Origin: Hevea brasiliensis
Lineage: Eukaryota; Streptophyta; Magnoliopsida; Malpighiales; Euphorbiaceae
Reading direction: 5' to 3'
DNA: 64,000 bases
Assembly: GCF_030052815.1 (NCBI RefSeq)
Contig: NC_079499.1
Coordinates: forward strand, 69,145,760-69,209,759
Under the pieces are notes generated by a model, which was given only the letters and a program-made list of their open reading frames with translations, was not told where the DNA came from and searched no databases. Below are positions 1-12,463 of this stretch, in pieces. Every line of letters begins with the position of its first letter. Within the stretch, counting starts at the first letter, position 1. Made by a program: the position numbers and the translations under genes.

Positions 1-1420
1 AATGAGAAAATCTTTTAATCAAGAACTGGAATTAAAAGAGAACATAATATTCATAGCAAATGGAGTTTGACATAAACCATGACTGCAGCTTGAGTTGGGA
101 TTTTGTAACAGAGAGATTCTAGTGCATGGTAACATATGGTTATAGGTTCATTTAAGATAAACCTTATTACTAATTGGGTGGCCATGGCATGCTATACTAG
201 GTGTTGACCATGGTCTATGAGGTGCATAAAATGATTTAGAGAAATCATTTATGGTAAGAAAGAGTTTTGATGATATTAAGAGTTGATATTATATCTCATT
301 GCCAATTAGTGATGAGCCTAGTAAGTCACACACATACACAAGTAATCACCTAATTAGATATGATTTAAATTAATTAATTAAATAGTTTAATTGATTAATT
401 AAATAGGTTTGGTTTGTAATTAGATTGCAAAGTCCCTAGCATGACTTGAAACCAAATCTAGGTTATTGGATGTACAATATCGGTTAAACTTATATTTAAA
501 GTATTTAAATATGAATTTAATTAATGAGAAATCAGTTAATAAAGATTAATTAATTGATTTATATTTGATATAAATTAATTAGAAGAAGAAAAATAATTAT
601 TTTGGGTTGAGAACTCAAAATTAAGACACAGGGGCATTTGGTCATTTCACAGGGTGACATGTGGCACCATGAGATGGTGACACATGGCATTACACATAAG
701 CTTGTCAAATGTCTTTGAATCATGTAAGATGATTAAAATTAAGATTAAATATAGGTTTGATACTTGGCACAATGTGATTGGGTCAATTAAACCTATAACC
801 AATCATAGGGTGACATGTGGCAAGGGTTTAATGTGTTGACCTAGCTATATAAGTGTTGTTATGAAAAGAAAACAACACAACCAGTAGTTGCTCCTCCTTT
901 GTGCCGCCACCTTGAAGCTCTCCCTCTCTTCTTCTTCATCTCTCATCTATTCCAAGAGATTAGTAAACAATCTCTTGAATTAAAAATACTAGAAATTGTT
1001 TCTAGTGTCCTGTTTACATCTTTAATCTCTTAAAAGGCAGAACTTGATTTTCTAATTAATAAAAAAAGCTTTAGAAGCTGTTCAAGGGCTGCCATAGGTG
1101 TTCTTGGTGTGGAGAAGCTTGAGGGACAACATCTGGTATCCTAAAGAAGCATCCGAAATGCAGAAATACATTACAGTGCATCAAAAGGTTAGTGTATTTG
1201 TTCTCAATCTAATATAGGGTTCTAAAATTAATCTGATTAATTTTAAAATCTTAAATGGCAAATACAGACCCAAAAATATATTAAAATAGTTTTAATATGA
1301 TGTTTATCATTGAAATCAAATAGATAAAAATAAATCTTGCATGATACATGTGACCCTAGGTGAAAATTTTTGAATTCAATGATATAAACTTGTATTTTTC
1401 ATGCTTCCGGTCCTTCAACA
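1..1420 (+). mobile_element. Right part of a probable Ty1/copia-type LTR (left end outside window)
   Basis: Non-coding AT-rich sequence that stops abruptly at a CAACA end at 1416-1420; the next base continues a Ty3/gypsy RNase H reading frame (Gyp1), so this block was inserted into Gyp1. It holds a TATATAAG box at 846-853 followed by a CT-rich leader, as in an LTR promoter, and a CTTCCGG motif just before the end, as often seen at the ends of plant copia LTRs. No gag or pol of its own is visible. The family assignment is an inference from end motifs. The predicted target duplication is ACTTG at 1421-1425, with its partner left of the window. Confidence 0.45.
846..853 (+). promoter_or_regulatory. 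TATA box candidate in the copia-type LTR
   Basis: TATATAAG followed within about 50 bases by an A-rich then CT-rich leader. This is the layout of an RNA polymerase II promoter in a plant LTR. There is no transcript evidence. Confidence 0.4.
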
Positions 1421-1599
1421 ACTTGGAGCTAGCAACTATTGTCTTTCCTCTAAAGATCTGGAGACATTATCTATATGGGGAGCAGTGTTATATCTACATA
1501 GATCACAAGAGCTTAAAGTACTTGGGCACCCAGAAGGAATTGAATTTGAGACAGACGAGATAGTTAGAACTGATTAAAGATTATGATTGTTTGATAGAC
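1421..1599 (+). pseudogene. Gyp1 pol fragment 1: RNase H
   Basis: Encodes the middle of a retrotransposon RNase H, which would degrade the RNA strand of the RNA/DNA hybrid during reverse transcription. Recognisable are the helix with WRHYLYG and the [18 protein letters not shown] block, closely matching the same stretches in Gyp2 and Gyp4. An in-frame TAG at 1561-1563 stands where the relatives have a Trp codon (TGG to TAG). The left end is cut by the copia-type LTR at 1420 and the right end by Solo-a at 1600. The frame resumes at 5396. Confidence 0.85.
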
Positions 1600-2240
1600 T
1601 GTAGCACCCCTATGTTCGGTAGTGCGTTCTACTGTTTCTGTGACCAGTGTGGTAAGGACAGTTAGGATGCCTAGAACTACACTTAAATATTAGTGAGAAG
1701 GCATAAAATAATGAAATACAAGAAAAGAAAATACAAGAGAAACAAAGAAAAAATAATAGCAATGAAATGTAACCAAGTTAAACGAGCCGAAAACCATAGC
1801 GATGGGTGACCGCACCAGGAAGTTGCGGCGTGGACCGTTGCCTAACCCTGGACCGCGGGGAACCCTGGAAAATATTTTTAAGACTTAAATAAACATCTAT
1901 TGAAGTATAAATGTCGTTAGAAATATCAAAGAAAAATTAATTAATTAGTACAAAGAAAAATGAGAAATCGAGAAAACGACAAAACTCGGTGTTACCGAAA
2001 AATTAGGAATGCAACCCGAATAGGGGCATTGTGATCATTTGACACCCTGAGTTGTCTTTTGACCTAAATGTCCATTAAAAATAAATGATATTAAAATTTC
2101 AAAATATCATAAAAAAATTAAAATGTGGTACACTATATAAATAGTCAAAGAAATGAGGTAAATGTGCAAATAATAAAACTTTAATTAATTAAACATTAAA
2201 TTATTCCTAAGTGCTCCACTAACTCTCATCTTGGGCCACC

Positions 2241-2248
2241 TATATAAG
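2241..2248 (+). promoter_or_regulatory. TATA box candidate in Solo-a
   Basis: TATATAAG after a GC-richer stretch, followed by a leader with CATCATCTTCAACC. It lies about 640 bases into the LTR, a plausible place for a U3 promoter in a 3.8-kb LTR. The other family 2 LTRs here no longer show the motif clearly. Confidence 0.35.
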
Positions 2249-2952
2249 CAATTGGGACAGAATTAATCCATCATCTTCAACCTTTGGAAGAGTGGCCAAA
2301 ATGAACTCCATGGGAGACTCCATGGCCAAACTCACATCCACACCAATGCATCCATGATTCAAGCTTCTTTTCACCATAAGTCCTTCATTAAACCTTGCAT
2401 AATCATCTTGGGGAAAACATTGGCAGCAAAAAGAAGAAGTTTGGGTGAGGTTTTGAAGAACTTCAAAAGTGGTAAGTGAGTGTTTTCAATTCTTGTTTCA
2501 TTAAAAGTGTAACCAAGGTTGTGGGTAGTTGATTTATGGAAGAATTTTTGAAGTTTGATATTTTAATGGAGATGTACATTTTGGCAGCCATGGAAATTCA
2601 GTATATGTAGCTTGTTTTTACTTGTTTATGGTTGTTTAAGATGTTGTTACTTATGGCAGCATGGATATGTGTATAATGGTTTGGAATTGGGTATGTAAAT
2701 GGGGTATGTTCATGTGGTTAAATAATGTAAATGGACTTTGGAAAATTTTGTATTATGGTGTGCATATTGAGAATGGTTACAAGCTATCCAGAATGACCAA
2801 AAATGTGTTGTTAAAGGTGTTAATGGTAAGGTACAAACCAGAATTGGCATGAAGGAAGTAATTTGGTAAGTGTTCAATATGTAATTGGTAAGTGATGAGA
2901 AGTGTGTAGTAGGGCAGTGTATGCTTTGGCTTAGAACCTTAAGTGTGTGAGT

Positions 2953-2975
2953 CCAATTGGTATGAGACCAATTGG
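2953..2975 (+). other. Conserved LTR hairpin (CCAATTGG type)
   Basis: A 9-base arm CCAATTGGT, a 5-base loop and its exact reverse complement. Equivalent hairpins occur in other LTRs of all three families, for example near 11583, 13803, 42485, 51910 and 56253. Confidence 0.6.
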
Positions 2976-4750
2976 AGGTAAAACTAGGCACAAAATGTGC
3001 CAACTTTTATGAAGGAAGCTTACCAAAATTCTGCCTAGAAGGTGACTTGAAAAATGACCAAATCCGGATTAGTGACTTGAAAGCCTGAAAATTGACCATT
3101 TAGACAGTAGTTAGTATTTTGGCCATAACTCACTCAAAACAGGTCCAAATGACCTGAAATTTTTACCATGAATAGTTTAGAAATATATCTACAATTCTTA
3201 TGAAGACACCAAAGCCCAGAAATGGTAGAACTAAGCCAAATAGCTTGCACAAGTTCAGGTACCAAAACTGGCCGAACCAAAAGTGACCTAAAAATGACCT
3301 AAAGTTACCATTTTGGTGCATTCTGTCCAGCATTGGTAAATTAACCATAACTTGGTCTACACAACTTAGAATGACCTGAAATTTTTTCCTGCATGCAATA
3401 AGACATAGACCTACAAGTTTGTAGTTTGGACCGAAACCCAAAAACTGAGGGAACTAGGTCTCCGGCTAGGTCAAAATAGTATACCAAAATCCGGTAAATT
3501 GCAATAAAATGCAGTACACTTGAAAATGAATTTGGTAACATATACCAACACTAAAGGGCTATAAAATGTAACATATTGGTAACATTGGAATTGACTCACT
3601 TAGAGTGCATCAAGGGTTAACATTATAAGTTGACTAATGAAATGAATTGAAGGGAATAGTACAAGAAAATTTAAATATTGGATTTTATTGTTAGAAACAA
3701 ATTCATTGAGTACTGAAACACTTTAAATTGTGTGTTTCAGTTGATAAGGATATTGGAAAGCATAAGAAACACTGAGACAGAGCCAAGAGGCATTTATAAG
3801 AGGTTTGTGCATAACTAGTTTTAACAGATTTTGTTCTGAATATTTCATATGATGAAATGACATATTTTTCTTATGTATTATGTTTAACAAGCATTGGATT
3901 TAATTCAATGATTATTGCAATTGTTATAGTATGTATGAATTTAGCTTTGTGAAATGGTATTTCCATAAGTATTAAGCATTGTTGTGAATTGAATAAATTA
4001 TGTTTTGGAAAATTGTGATAGAACATGTTTTTAATTATGATGGGCAATTTGTATAGAAAAATGCAAATTTATGATTTGAATTGTGATGAGCATAAAAATT
4101 ATTGGATATTGGAATTGACTTTGAATCGAATTGTATTATGATTTATGCTCACTAAAAGGATTGTGATATTGTTTTATATCTCACTATAGATGTTTGACTA
4201 GGTTATTACCCGTCTCTCTCATTTGTTGAGAAGACAATGGAGTTAGTTGTGTTTTGATTACCATGGTACGTGCACAAGCTTAGATTCTCCTCTTATTAGA
4301 GGTTAGATCTAAGTTTTTTTTATGTTATGGCCCTTTCGGAAGATTCATTATTGTAGTGTGTACTGTGCACGATGATTCGACCTCCCCGACCATAGGGAGC
4401 TAGAATCCGATTCGACCTCCCCGACCATAGAGAGTTAGAATCACCCCGAATATGGCCCTTGCGGATTAGTCTTGCATAGTTAGTGAGATAAAGAATGGTT
4501 TTGAATGGTAAAGAATTATGATTTCAATTATGATTTATGTATAATTGATTTTGTTGGAATTACCTAAAATGTTTGGTTGTGATTTGATAAATTGAATTTC
4601 ACGATCAAAGTCATTTCATACAAATGATTTATGTTATTGGCAATGAATAATTTGATTTTTGGAATTTGATGAGTATCCTGATTTCTAAATTATTTGCTAT
4701 AATTTTGCTAAGGTATATTGAACTATGTTTTAAGTTATAGTTGTGCACCA

Positions 4751-4787
4751 CTGAGTTCACCACTCAGCGATAGCTTTGTATGCTATC
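4751..4787 (+). other. Twin hairpin in Solo-a
   Basis: Hairpin 1: CTGAGT (4751-4756) pairs with ACTCAG (4762-4767). Hairpin 2: GATAGC (4769-4774) pairs with GCTATC (4782-4787). Both stems are perfect 6-mers. The distance to the LTR 3' end is about 600 bases. Confidence 0.7.
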
Positions 4788-5395
4788 ACAGGTGAAAAGA
4801 GCATAGACCAATTGAGTAAGCTTCTTTGAAGACACATTCAGATCAGCTCCAGGTATACCCATGTACACAGGTTTTGATGTATGCATGTAATAATATGTAT
4901 GTAAATTATTTGAGCAGTTGTATAAAAACTCTTGTAAAATATTTTGGTATGTAATTAAATGTAAATTATTGTAAATGTAAAATTAAGATTTCATTTACTT
5001 GTATAGTTTTGTAATATTAATTTTTGATTCTTGTAATCAATGAAATGTTTCTTTTATGATGAGGTTGGTTTGAAAATGAAATGACTTGATTATTTGAGAT
5101 TGAGTTGTGAGATGAAATGAAGTTTATTGGAGTTGTATTTGAGAAAACATATGGGGAGTGTTTTCCTTTTCAGGTTTGAAGAACTGTTTTCTCAAAATAC
5201 AGCCAGCACTTTGCCGAAATTTTAAAAAAAAATTTATAACACCAGATTTTAATCGATGATTTAATTTTCACGAAAATTGTTTTAAAATCCATTGTAGTAT
5301 ATCTAATGGGTTATTAGTAGGAGAAGTACGATAATTCATTAGGTGTATTATGAGATCATGTTACATCTTACAGAGGAGTAGGGTGTGACATAGAC

Positions 5396-5681
5396 TACTA
5401 GCCAGGAAAAGCTAATGTGGTGGTTGATGCCTTAAGTCGTAAGACTGTGGCAAGTCTAAGAATTTCTCTTTTATTTATGGTACATGAGTTGAAAACACTA
5501 TATGCTAGTTTGGAAGTTGATGATGAGGGACAGACAGTAGTTGCATGGCATGTACAGCCTGTGTTGATTGATCAGATTCGAATGGCTGCACAGAATGATG
5601 AGAAGTATCATAAATTGATGAAGGAAGCTCAGGATGGCAAGAAACCAGAATTCTCATTGAGAAATGATGGCTTACTACTAC
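5396..5681 (+). pseudogene. Gyp1 pol fragment 2: RNase H end and linker
   Basis: Resumes the RNase H frame directly after Solo-a. It contains PGKANVVVDALSRK, with the last catalytic Asp region of RNase H, and then the linker leading to integrase ([15 protein letters not shown]). A TAG at 5399-5401 stands where the relatives encode Gln (CAG to TAG). It is broken at 5681 by Solo-b and continues at 8902. Confidence 0.85.
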
Positions 5682-8600
5682 TGTGACACCCCTTACCTGT
5701 CTATAGTGTAGCAGAGTAAGATATACCACACAATGTACCAAAACATCATATTTTATCTCAATTATTTTTATCCTTTCTTAATTTATTTCTTTATGGTTAT
5801 GAATTGCAATTTGTGAAATTTAACTCATTTAAATCATTTATTGAAATTATAAATTTATTTGAGGTTCAAAAAATTTTATAGAAAATCCGGTAGAGTGCCA
5901 GCTAAAAATGGAGAAAACAGTTCTTCGGAACCTGTGAAAAACACTTCCAAAACATTCATCCATATTCTTAAACTCCAATAACCATCAACATGGTCTCAAC
6001 AATTTTCAACAATCACAACTATCTCAAGTTTTCAACATGAATCCACAATTTCATTCAGATCAAAATCAAATTTAATTTCATGAAGATATTCTCAAATTAT
6101 ATTAATTAACGAATTTTTTACAAAATATGTACATCAACATATAATTACATAAATTTACTATTTACATGAGTTCATAATTTACAAATCACAAACTACTAAC
6201 TATTAGAAAATGCAAAAATAGAATTTCAAAAGGAACCTAAAGGTCCTACCACTGATGCACTGCAGATAAAAGGCGACTCTGACTCTATGCATATTTGTGA
6301 CCTCACCCAGTCTACGGTCTATTGGGCTCTCTATCAGTCTCTCCAGAACCTACGCATGGCAAAAACCGACGCGCTAAGCAATAATGCTTAGTGGTGCCAA
6401 TAATAAAATAAAAAAAAATAAAAGAAATATAAATATGCAGTGTATAAATTGATGTCTCATGTAGACAAATTTTTTATAATTATTTGTAGTTTAGTTATTT
6501 GGCACTTGTTATATCAATGATTTCATTAAATTTATTAACTTCTATTTTTGGTTGCCCAAGTAACTTATACTGGATGACTGGACTGGATAAACAGGTAAAC
6601 TGGCACTGGATACCAAGTACCTCGGGCCATCACACCATCGGTCATGTATGTATCTCTCGGTGTGCAATAGAACATCTGATAAGCTGTAATAAACATTAAG
6701 CACAAGGCCAAGTATCATCATAATATCAGAATGGCTAAAAGCCATACAATCACATAATGGCATAATACCATGTTCAGTACTGCTAACTGAACCCTATTGG
6801 CATGCCAGCCTATCCAAACCAATCTTACTAGGTGTACTATAGCACATTTCAAAGTTATTGACTGAATTTTTATGCTTTACATGTAAGGTTACTATTCATT
6901 TTACTATTTAGGTCAAATTATTGACTTTCCAATGCATAATAGCTACAAGAGTCATAATCACATAAATTTACCACATTTTGGTTCCCAAAAGTGTTGGCAT
7001 TAGTTGCCAATCCATACTTTTAACCAATGGTGAATAAATCAGAAATTTCAGTTTTGAGTGCTAGAGTTTACTGTTCCATTAAGCCATTCTACAGTGAGAA
7101 TTTGGCCAAATATTCTCCATCAAAGTTGTTCCTTATTGTGTCTAGTTACATTTTGTTTTTTGAATCACTCCATTTGGAGTTTTTTATCTCAAGTTATGGC
7201 CTGAACACTATAACTGGCCGGATTGCAATTTTTCCAAAAATTTTGGGCAGAATCAATTCTGCAGTTTTTGTACACTAAGTACAAGTTAGTTTTTGGACAT
7301 GTTACGGTCAAAATTTGGGTTTTCTTTCTTCATGAAAGTTGTAGGGCTATGTATCAGCTTTCTATTGGTAAAAATTCAGGTCAATTGGACCTTTCTATAC
7401 TGAGTTGTGACCAAATGAATGAAGATTGTTCATTTAGTTATTTTGCCCAGGTAGAATGTAAGTCACCTGGATTTGGTCAATTTTTAGGGCATCCTATATT
7501 TAGTTTCTGGATAGAGTTCCTTCACCAAAATTGTGCCATTATGTGTTTAATTTCATGTCCAATTGGCCTTGCACCAATTAAACCTACACAATCCAAGTTA
7601 TAATTGCCCAAACCTACTGGACTCATACCCAGTCCTGTAGGTCACCAAGGGCAGTATACCTAACTTCAATTCCCAAGCTACCATTCACTTCAATTCCTCA
7701 TTATACTCAGCCAAATGGTCACTAATTGACCATTAGAACTTCCATTACCAACACATAAGCAGAATCCCAAGTTTTCCCCTAAACCCTAACTCCAACAACT
7801 TCAATGCTTCATATACATGCAATCAATGAGTTAAGGCATCAAGTTCATATTTAATGGCAGCCATGTACAACTATGATTCATTCAAATTAAAGGAACCCTA
7901 ATGTACCCTAAGGCTGCCAAAATTTGATGAAATTCAGCCATGCAAAATTTATTTAAATTAGCTTAGTTTCATACTCATTTCATGTTCTCCATGATGTATA
8001 TACCAAATAATTAAGACTAATTGGCACTAACCTTGATTTAGCTAATTCTCAAATCTTGAGAACTCCTCTTTTTCTCTTTCTTTTTGCTGCCCAAGACTTG
8101 CTCTAGCTGTAAGGATAAATATTTGTGAAGGGAAGCTAGGGTTTTGGGGTGATTTGGGTGGTGAACTCAAGCTTGGTGAAGCTTTAATGGTGGAAGGGAG
8201 AAGGAAAGAGTTTCAGATGGAAGAAGAAAGGAGAAAGCAATCTGATTTTTTTTTTCTTTCATTTCTTCCCATTTAACTCATTTTAAGTGAGTTATAGCCA
8301 TATGTCACCATGTGATTGGGTAGAGGCACACTAATGACATCATGTGATGTCATAATTTTCCATTTAATTTATTTTCTTTTTCTTTTCTTTTTTACTCAAT
8401 TTCAATTTAATTTGTAGCAATATTTATTCATATTTTATGTCATAATAATTATTTACTTAACTGAACAAGTCGGCCAAAAATCATCTCTAAAGACAAAATG
8501 ACAAAAATGCCCTTCGTTTGGCTTATTGAGCCAAAATCGTCTGTACCAATCTAAAAATTTTTCTAAGCATTTTCTTGGCATTCTAATGCCATAGAAACCT

Positions 8601-8896
8601 CAATGACTCTTCTCTGGTGTCCCAAAAATTATTTTATGAATTTTCTCCTGGGTTTAGGGCTCTTAGTTGCGAGGACCACAACTTTCCACTGGGTTACTTA
8701 TCGCTAGGGCACCGGCTCATTTAACTTGGTTGTATTTTATTTTTAAAATTTTTCCTAAATTTTTCTTGTTAATATTTGAGTTAGTTATGGTTCCTCACTT
8801 TAGTTTAAATATTTTTCCAAATGTTCTAGCTGTCCGGACCGACACCGGTCACCTGAACAGTAGAATGTACAGAATTGATATAGTGAGGGTGTTACA
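5682..8896 (-). mobile_element. Solo-b: family 3 solo LTR, minus strand, in Gyp1 pol
   Basis: A 3215-bp LTR that reads on the plus strand from TGTGACACCCC to GGGTGTTACA, the reverse complement of a family 3 LTR. The flanks are ACTAC (5677-5681) and GCTAC (8897-8901), a 5-bp duplication with one mismatch. The terminal block matches Solo-e (50579-54946), read inversely. No coding region is present, and the short open frames inside it show no retroelement or host similarity that I can recognise. Confidence 0.9.
6374..6391 (-). other. LTR hairpin 1 of Solo-b (family 3 version)
   Basis: CTAAGC pairs with GCTTAG around a 6-base loop. Compared with CTGAGT/ACTCAG in families 1 and 2, two positions have changed on both arms so that pairing is kept. 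Hairpin 2 beside it is weaker and needs a G-U pair. Confidence 0.6.
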
Positions 8897-8901
8897 GCTA
8901 C

Positions 8902-10213
8902 ATCAGGCAGAATGTGCATTCCTAATGATGTTGAATTGAGACAAATCATTATGAAGGAAGCACATGAGTCTCCTTTTACTATGCACCTTGGTGGCACTAA
9001 GATGTATAGAGGGTTAAAAGAACACTATTGGTGGATAGGTATGAAAATAGATATAGCTAAATACGTGTATAAATGCCTAACTTATCAGCAAGTGAAGGCA
9101 GAACATCAAGTACCAGCTGGGTTACTACATCCATTGCCAGTGCTTGAGTGGAAATGGGAAAGGATAACCATGAATTTTGTGATGGGACTTCAGAGAACAC
9201 AGAAGAGTCATGATGCAATATGGGTCATAGTTGACAGATTGACCAAGTCTACTCATTTTCTACCAGTGAGGATGGACTACAGTCTAGAGAGATTGGCTAA
9301 ACTGTATATTGATAAGATAGTGAGATTGCATGGAGTGCCAGTATCGATTATATCAGACAGAGATCCTAGGTTCACTTCTAGATTCTAGGGTAGTCTTTAG
9401 AGAGCCCTAGGAACTAGATTGAACTTCAGCATGGCATTCTACCCACAGACAGATGGCCAGTCTGAGAGGGTAATTCAGACATTAGAGGATATGCTACAAG
9501 CTTGTGTAATTGAGTTTGAAGGTAGTTAGGATACACACTTGCCACTGATTAAGTTTGCTTACAACAATAGCTACCAATCAAGCATTGGTATGCCTCCATA
9601 TGAAGCTCTGTATGGCAAAAAGTGCAGAACTGCTCTATGTTGGGATGAAGTGGGTGAAAGAAAAATGATTGGCCCAGAGATTGTTCAGCAGACAGTGGAA
9701 AAGATCAGGCTAATCAGAGACAGACTCAAGGCTGCATCAGACCGACAGAAGTCCTATATTGATTTAAAGAGGAGGTATATTGAGTACTCAGTGGGTGATA
9801 AGGTATTCCTCAAAGTTTCTCCGTGGAAGAGGATTATGAGATTTGGCAGAAAGAGGAAACTAAGTCCTCGCTTCATCGGACCATATGAGATTTTGGAAAG
9901 AGTGTGTCCTTTGGCATACCGATTGGCACAACCTTCAGAGTTAGAGAAGATACATAATGTCTTCCATGTGTCCATGTTGAGAAGGTATAGATCCGACACA
10001 TCTCATGTCCTACTAGTAGAAGAGATTGAGGTAAATCCAGACCTCACATATGAGGAAGAACCTATTGAGATTTTGGCATATGAGGTGAAGCAGTGGAGGA
10101 ACAAGCAGATGCCCCTGGTAAAAGTGCTGTGGAACCATCATTTAGGCCAGGAAGCTACTTGGGAACGAGAAGAAGATATGAGGAGGTAGCATCCACAACT
10201 GTTCAGAGACTAA
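8902..10213 (+). pseudogene. Gyp1 pol fragment 3: integrase and chromodomain
   Basis: Integrase would insert the element cDNA into the chromosome; the chromodomain directs chromovirus integration to chromatin marks. Visible in order are the zinc-binding region ([11 protein letters not shown] then CLTYQQVK, where the second Cys of the usual CLTCQQ has become Tyr), the first catalytic Asp (near MNFV, itself Asp to Asn), the second Asp ([10 protein letters not shown]), the catalytic Glu (near 9465), a C-terminal GPY-like stretch (RFIGPYEILERV) and a chromodomain ending in WNHHLGQEATWEREEDMRR. In-frame stops at 9386 (TGG), 9398 (CAG), 9527 (TGG) and 10187. A 1-base deletion near 8906 shifts the start. 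Confidence 0.88.
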
Positions 10214-10222
10214 GAACAAGTA

Positions 10223-10260
10223 AAATTTTGAGATGAAATTTATTTTAAGGGGGAGAGAAT
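10223..10260 (+). other. Gyp1 PPT and PPT-side hairpin
   Basis: Hairpin arms AAATTTTG (10223-10230) and TGAAATTT (10234-10241) lie just before the polypurine tract AAGGGGGAGAGAA, which primes plus-strand DNA and directly abuts the 3' LTR. Both CG sites of the hairpin seen in Gyp2 and Gyp4 are TG here, and the arms still pair through G-T pairs. Confidence 0.7.
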
Positions 10261-12463
10261 CGTAACACCCCTACATGCATAGTCCTGCATATTTTACTGT
10301 TTCAGACCGGTGTCGATCTGGACAATTAAGAGGATTATAACCATATTTAAGTCACCTTAAAAAGCCCTGAATGAAAATTAATAGTAATTACCAGAAAGTC
10401 AAGTCTAAATAAGAAAAATAAAACATAAAAGGTTAAATGAGTGGGAGGTCACAACGATGGGTGACCTTACCGGGAAGTGACTGCGAGGTCAATTCCAACC
10501 CTAATTTTGAACGGGATATTGTGACACCACAGTCCTAAGAAGTATTACAAAACTAGTGGAAAAGAGAAAATCACAAAAAAGAGTTAATAAGTAGGTCAAA
10601 TAATTATATTAGGGTTCCGGAAGGAATATTGAATTATTGGCAAACCAGATTAGACCGGCAAATGGCAAATTGGTCAATTCACCCGTAGAGGTGACTCATG
10701 ACCTAACTGTCCAATAAAATCTAAGAAATGAAAATTTTGAAGTATAAATTTAAATTAAAGAAGTATGGAAAAAAGAAAGGAAAAAGAAAAGAAAAGAAAA
10801 GAAAATAGAATAATGACATCCTGCATGACCTCATAAATATTTACCCATTTAATTTATTTTTTACTATGTCAATTATGGGCATAAAAACAAAATTAAAAAG
10901 GCATATTTTTTACTTCTTCTTCTTCACATTGTTGCGGCCCTCCCTCTCCCATTTTTCTCTCATAAAAACCTCCATTAAAGCGTGAAATCAAGCTTCTAAA
11001 ACCCTAAAATTTCCATAAATTCCCTAAATTCTCTACTTAAACCTTGCTCTTGCAACTTGAAAAGAAGGTTGAAGAAGAAAAGAAAGGAGGAAAAATAGAG
11101 ATTTGAAGAATTGAAATTCAAAGAAAGAGGTTAGTGGTTAGTTTTCAATTTTATGTTTAAATTCATAATTAAGTAGTTAAATTACACTAGAAATTAATGA
11201 AAAAAAAAATGTAACAAATCATGCACATCTACACTTATAGAAATTTCAGCCAACACTAAAAGGATTAGGGATTAAGTGGGTTTGATGCAATTGCAAGTGT
11301 AATTGAGTGTAGTTTAGTGTGTAGAAGATAGTTATACACTTTAATTGCATCAACTGAATAAGTTGTAAAATTAGGGTTCTTGAGCTAATGAATTTTAGGG
11401 AAAATTTGGAGAAAATTGGTAATTAATGTAATGGGACCTAATTGAAACTTAAAATGGTCAATTGGGGTTAAATGGAGTGTGCTGGAGTGATGAGAATTGA
11501 AATCAAATTTGGATTGGTGAGAGTCAATTCTGGATAGCCAAACCTAGGTCCACTTCAGGGACCAAAATTGTAATTCTACCATTCCAATTGGTGTAAGGCC
11601 AATTGGAGATGAAAGTAGACACATAATTTCACAATTTTCATGTAGAAACTCTGCCTAGAAAATGACTTTAAGTTAGTGAAAAATTAGGTCAAACTAGGAA
11701 TTGGCACACTAGCACTGTACAGAAATGATCAAATGAACAATTAGCCATAACTTGGTGTAGGAAGGTCCAAATGACCTGAATTTTATACCGATGGAAAGCT
11801 AAGACATAGCACTACAACTTTTAGGAAAAACATAAACCCAAATTCTGACCATAACCCATCCAAAAAGTGAGCTGCAGTTGGTAGACCAAAACTGCCTAAC
11901 CAAGAAAGTGCCCAAAATTTTGGGTTAAAACCAATCTAGCCAGCTTTAGGAAAATGGCTATAACTTGGGCTACAAAACTCCAAATGGAGTGATTCAAAAA
12001 GGAAATTAAAGCTAAGACAATAAGGAACAACTTTGATGAAGGACACTTAGCCAAATTCTCACAGTAATCAGACCAATGGAAGAGTAGAATACAATGAATC
12101 AAAACTGGAAAATTGCAATTTCTCTTAGGAGGTTTAGAAATTGAAATAGCACCCAATGCCAACAAATTAGACACTCAAAATATGGTATATGGGTATAATT
12201 GGAATTCACATACCTATTAAGCATGAGAAAGTCAATATTTTGACTTGAATAGTATAATGAATAGTAACTCCAAAATACAAAGTCTAAAAAATTCTATTTT
12301 AAGCAATTGTAGGGGTGCAATTAAGTAGGCATGAAATTATTGTTGGATTAATTATGTGAATTGATACTGAAACACTAGAAATTGTGTGTTTCAGTTAGGA
12401 AAGACACTGAAAAGGAGAAAGAAACACTGAGTCAAGGCTAAGAGGCGTCTCATAAGAGGTTTG
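10261..12463 (+). mobile_element. Gyp1 3' LTR, left part (family 1)
   Basis: Begins CGTAACACCCC (the expected initial T is C) right after the polypurine tract. It is interrupted at 12463 by Gyp2 and resumes at 24257 after the GTTTG duplication. Left and right parts sum to about 3464 bp, the same as the Gyp2 LTRs, which confirms the reconstruction. It contains the CGATGGGTGACC motif (about 10453) and a CCAATTGG hairpin (about 11583). Confidence 0.9.

Larger units (their letters stand above)
1600..5390 (+). mobile_element. Solo-a: family 2 solo LTR in Gyp1 pol
   Basis: A 3791-bp LTR running from TGTAGCACCCC (first A of the usual TGTAACACC changed to G) to GGGTGTGACA, flanked by a perfect 5-bp duplication TAGAC (1595-1599 and 5391-5395). 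No internal region or second LTR is present, so it is a solo LTR left by LTR-LTR recombination. It carries the shared LTR landmarks: a CGATGGGTGACC motif (about 1800), a TATATAAG box (2241), the CCAATTGG hairpin (2953-2975), the twin hairpin (4751-4787) and the conserved terminal block. It matches Solo-d and the Gyp4 LTR in length and order. Confidence 0.92.

Noticed and set aside
7223..7603. 126-codon plus-strand open frame
   Set aside because: It lies wholly inside Solo-b (minus-strand LTR), has no domain, and the equivalent frame is not kept in Solo-e.
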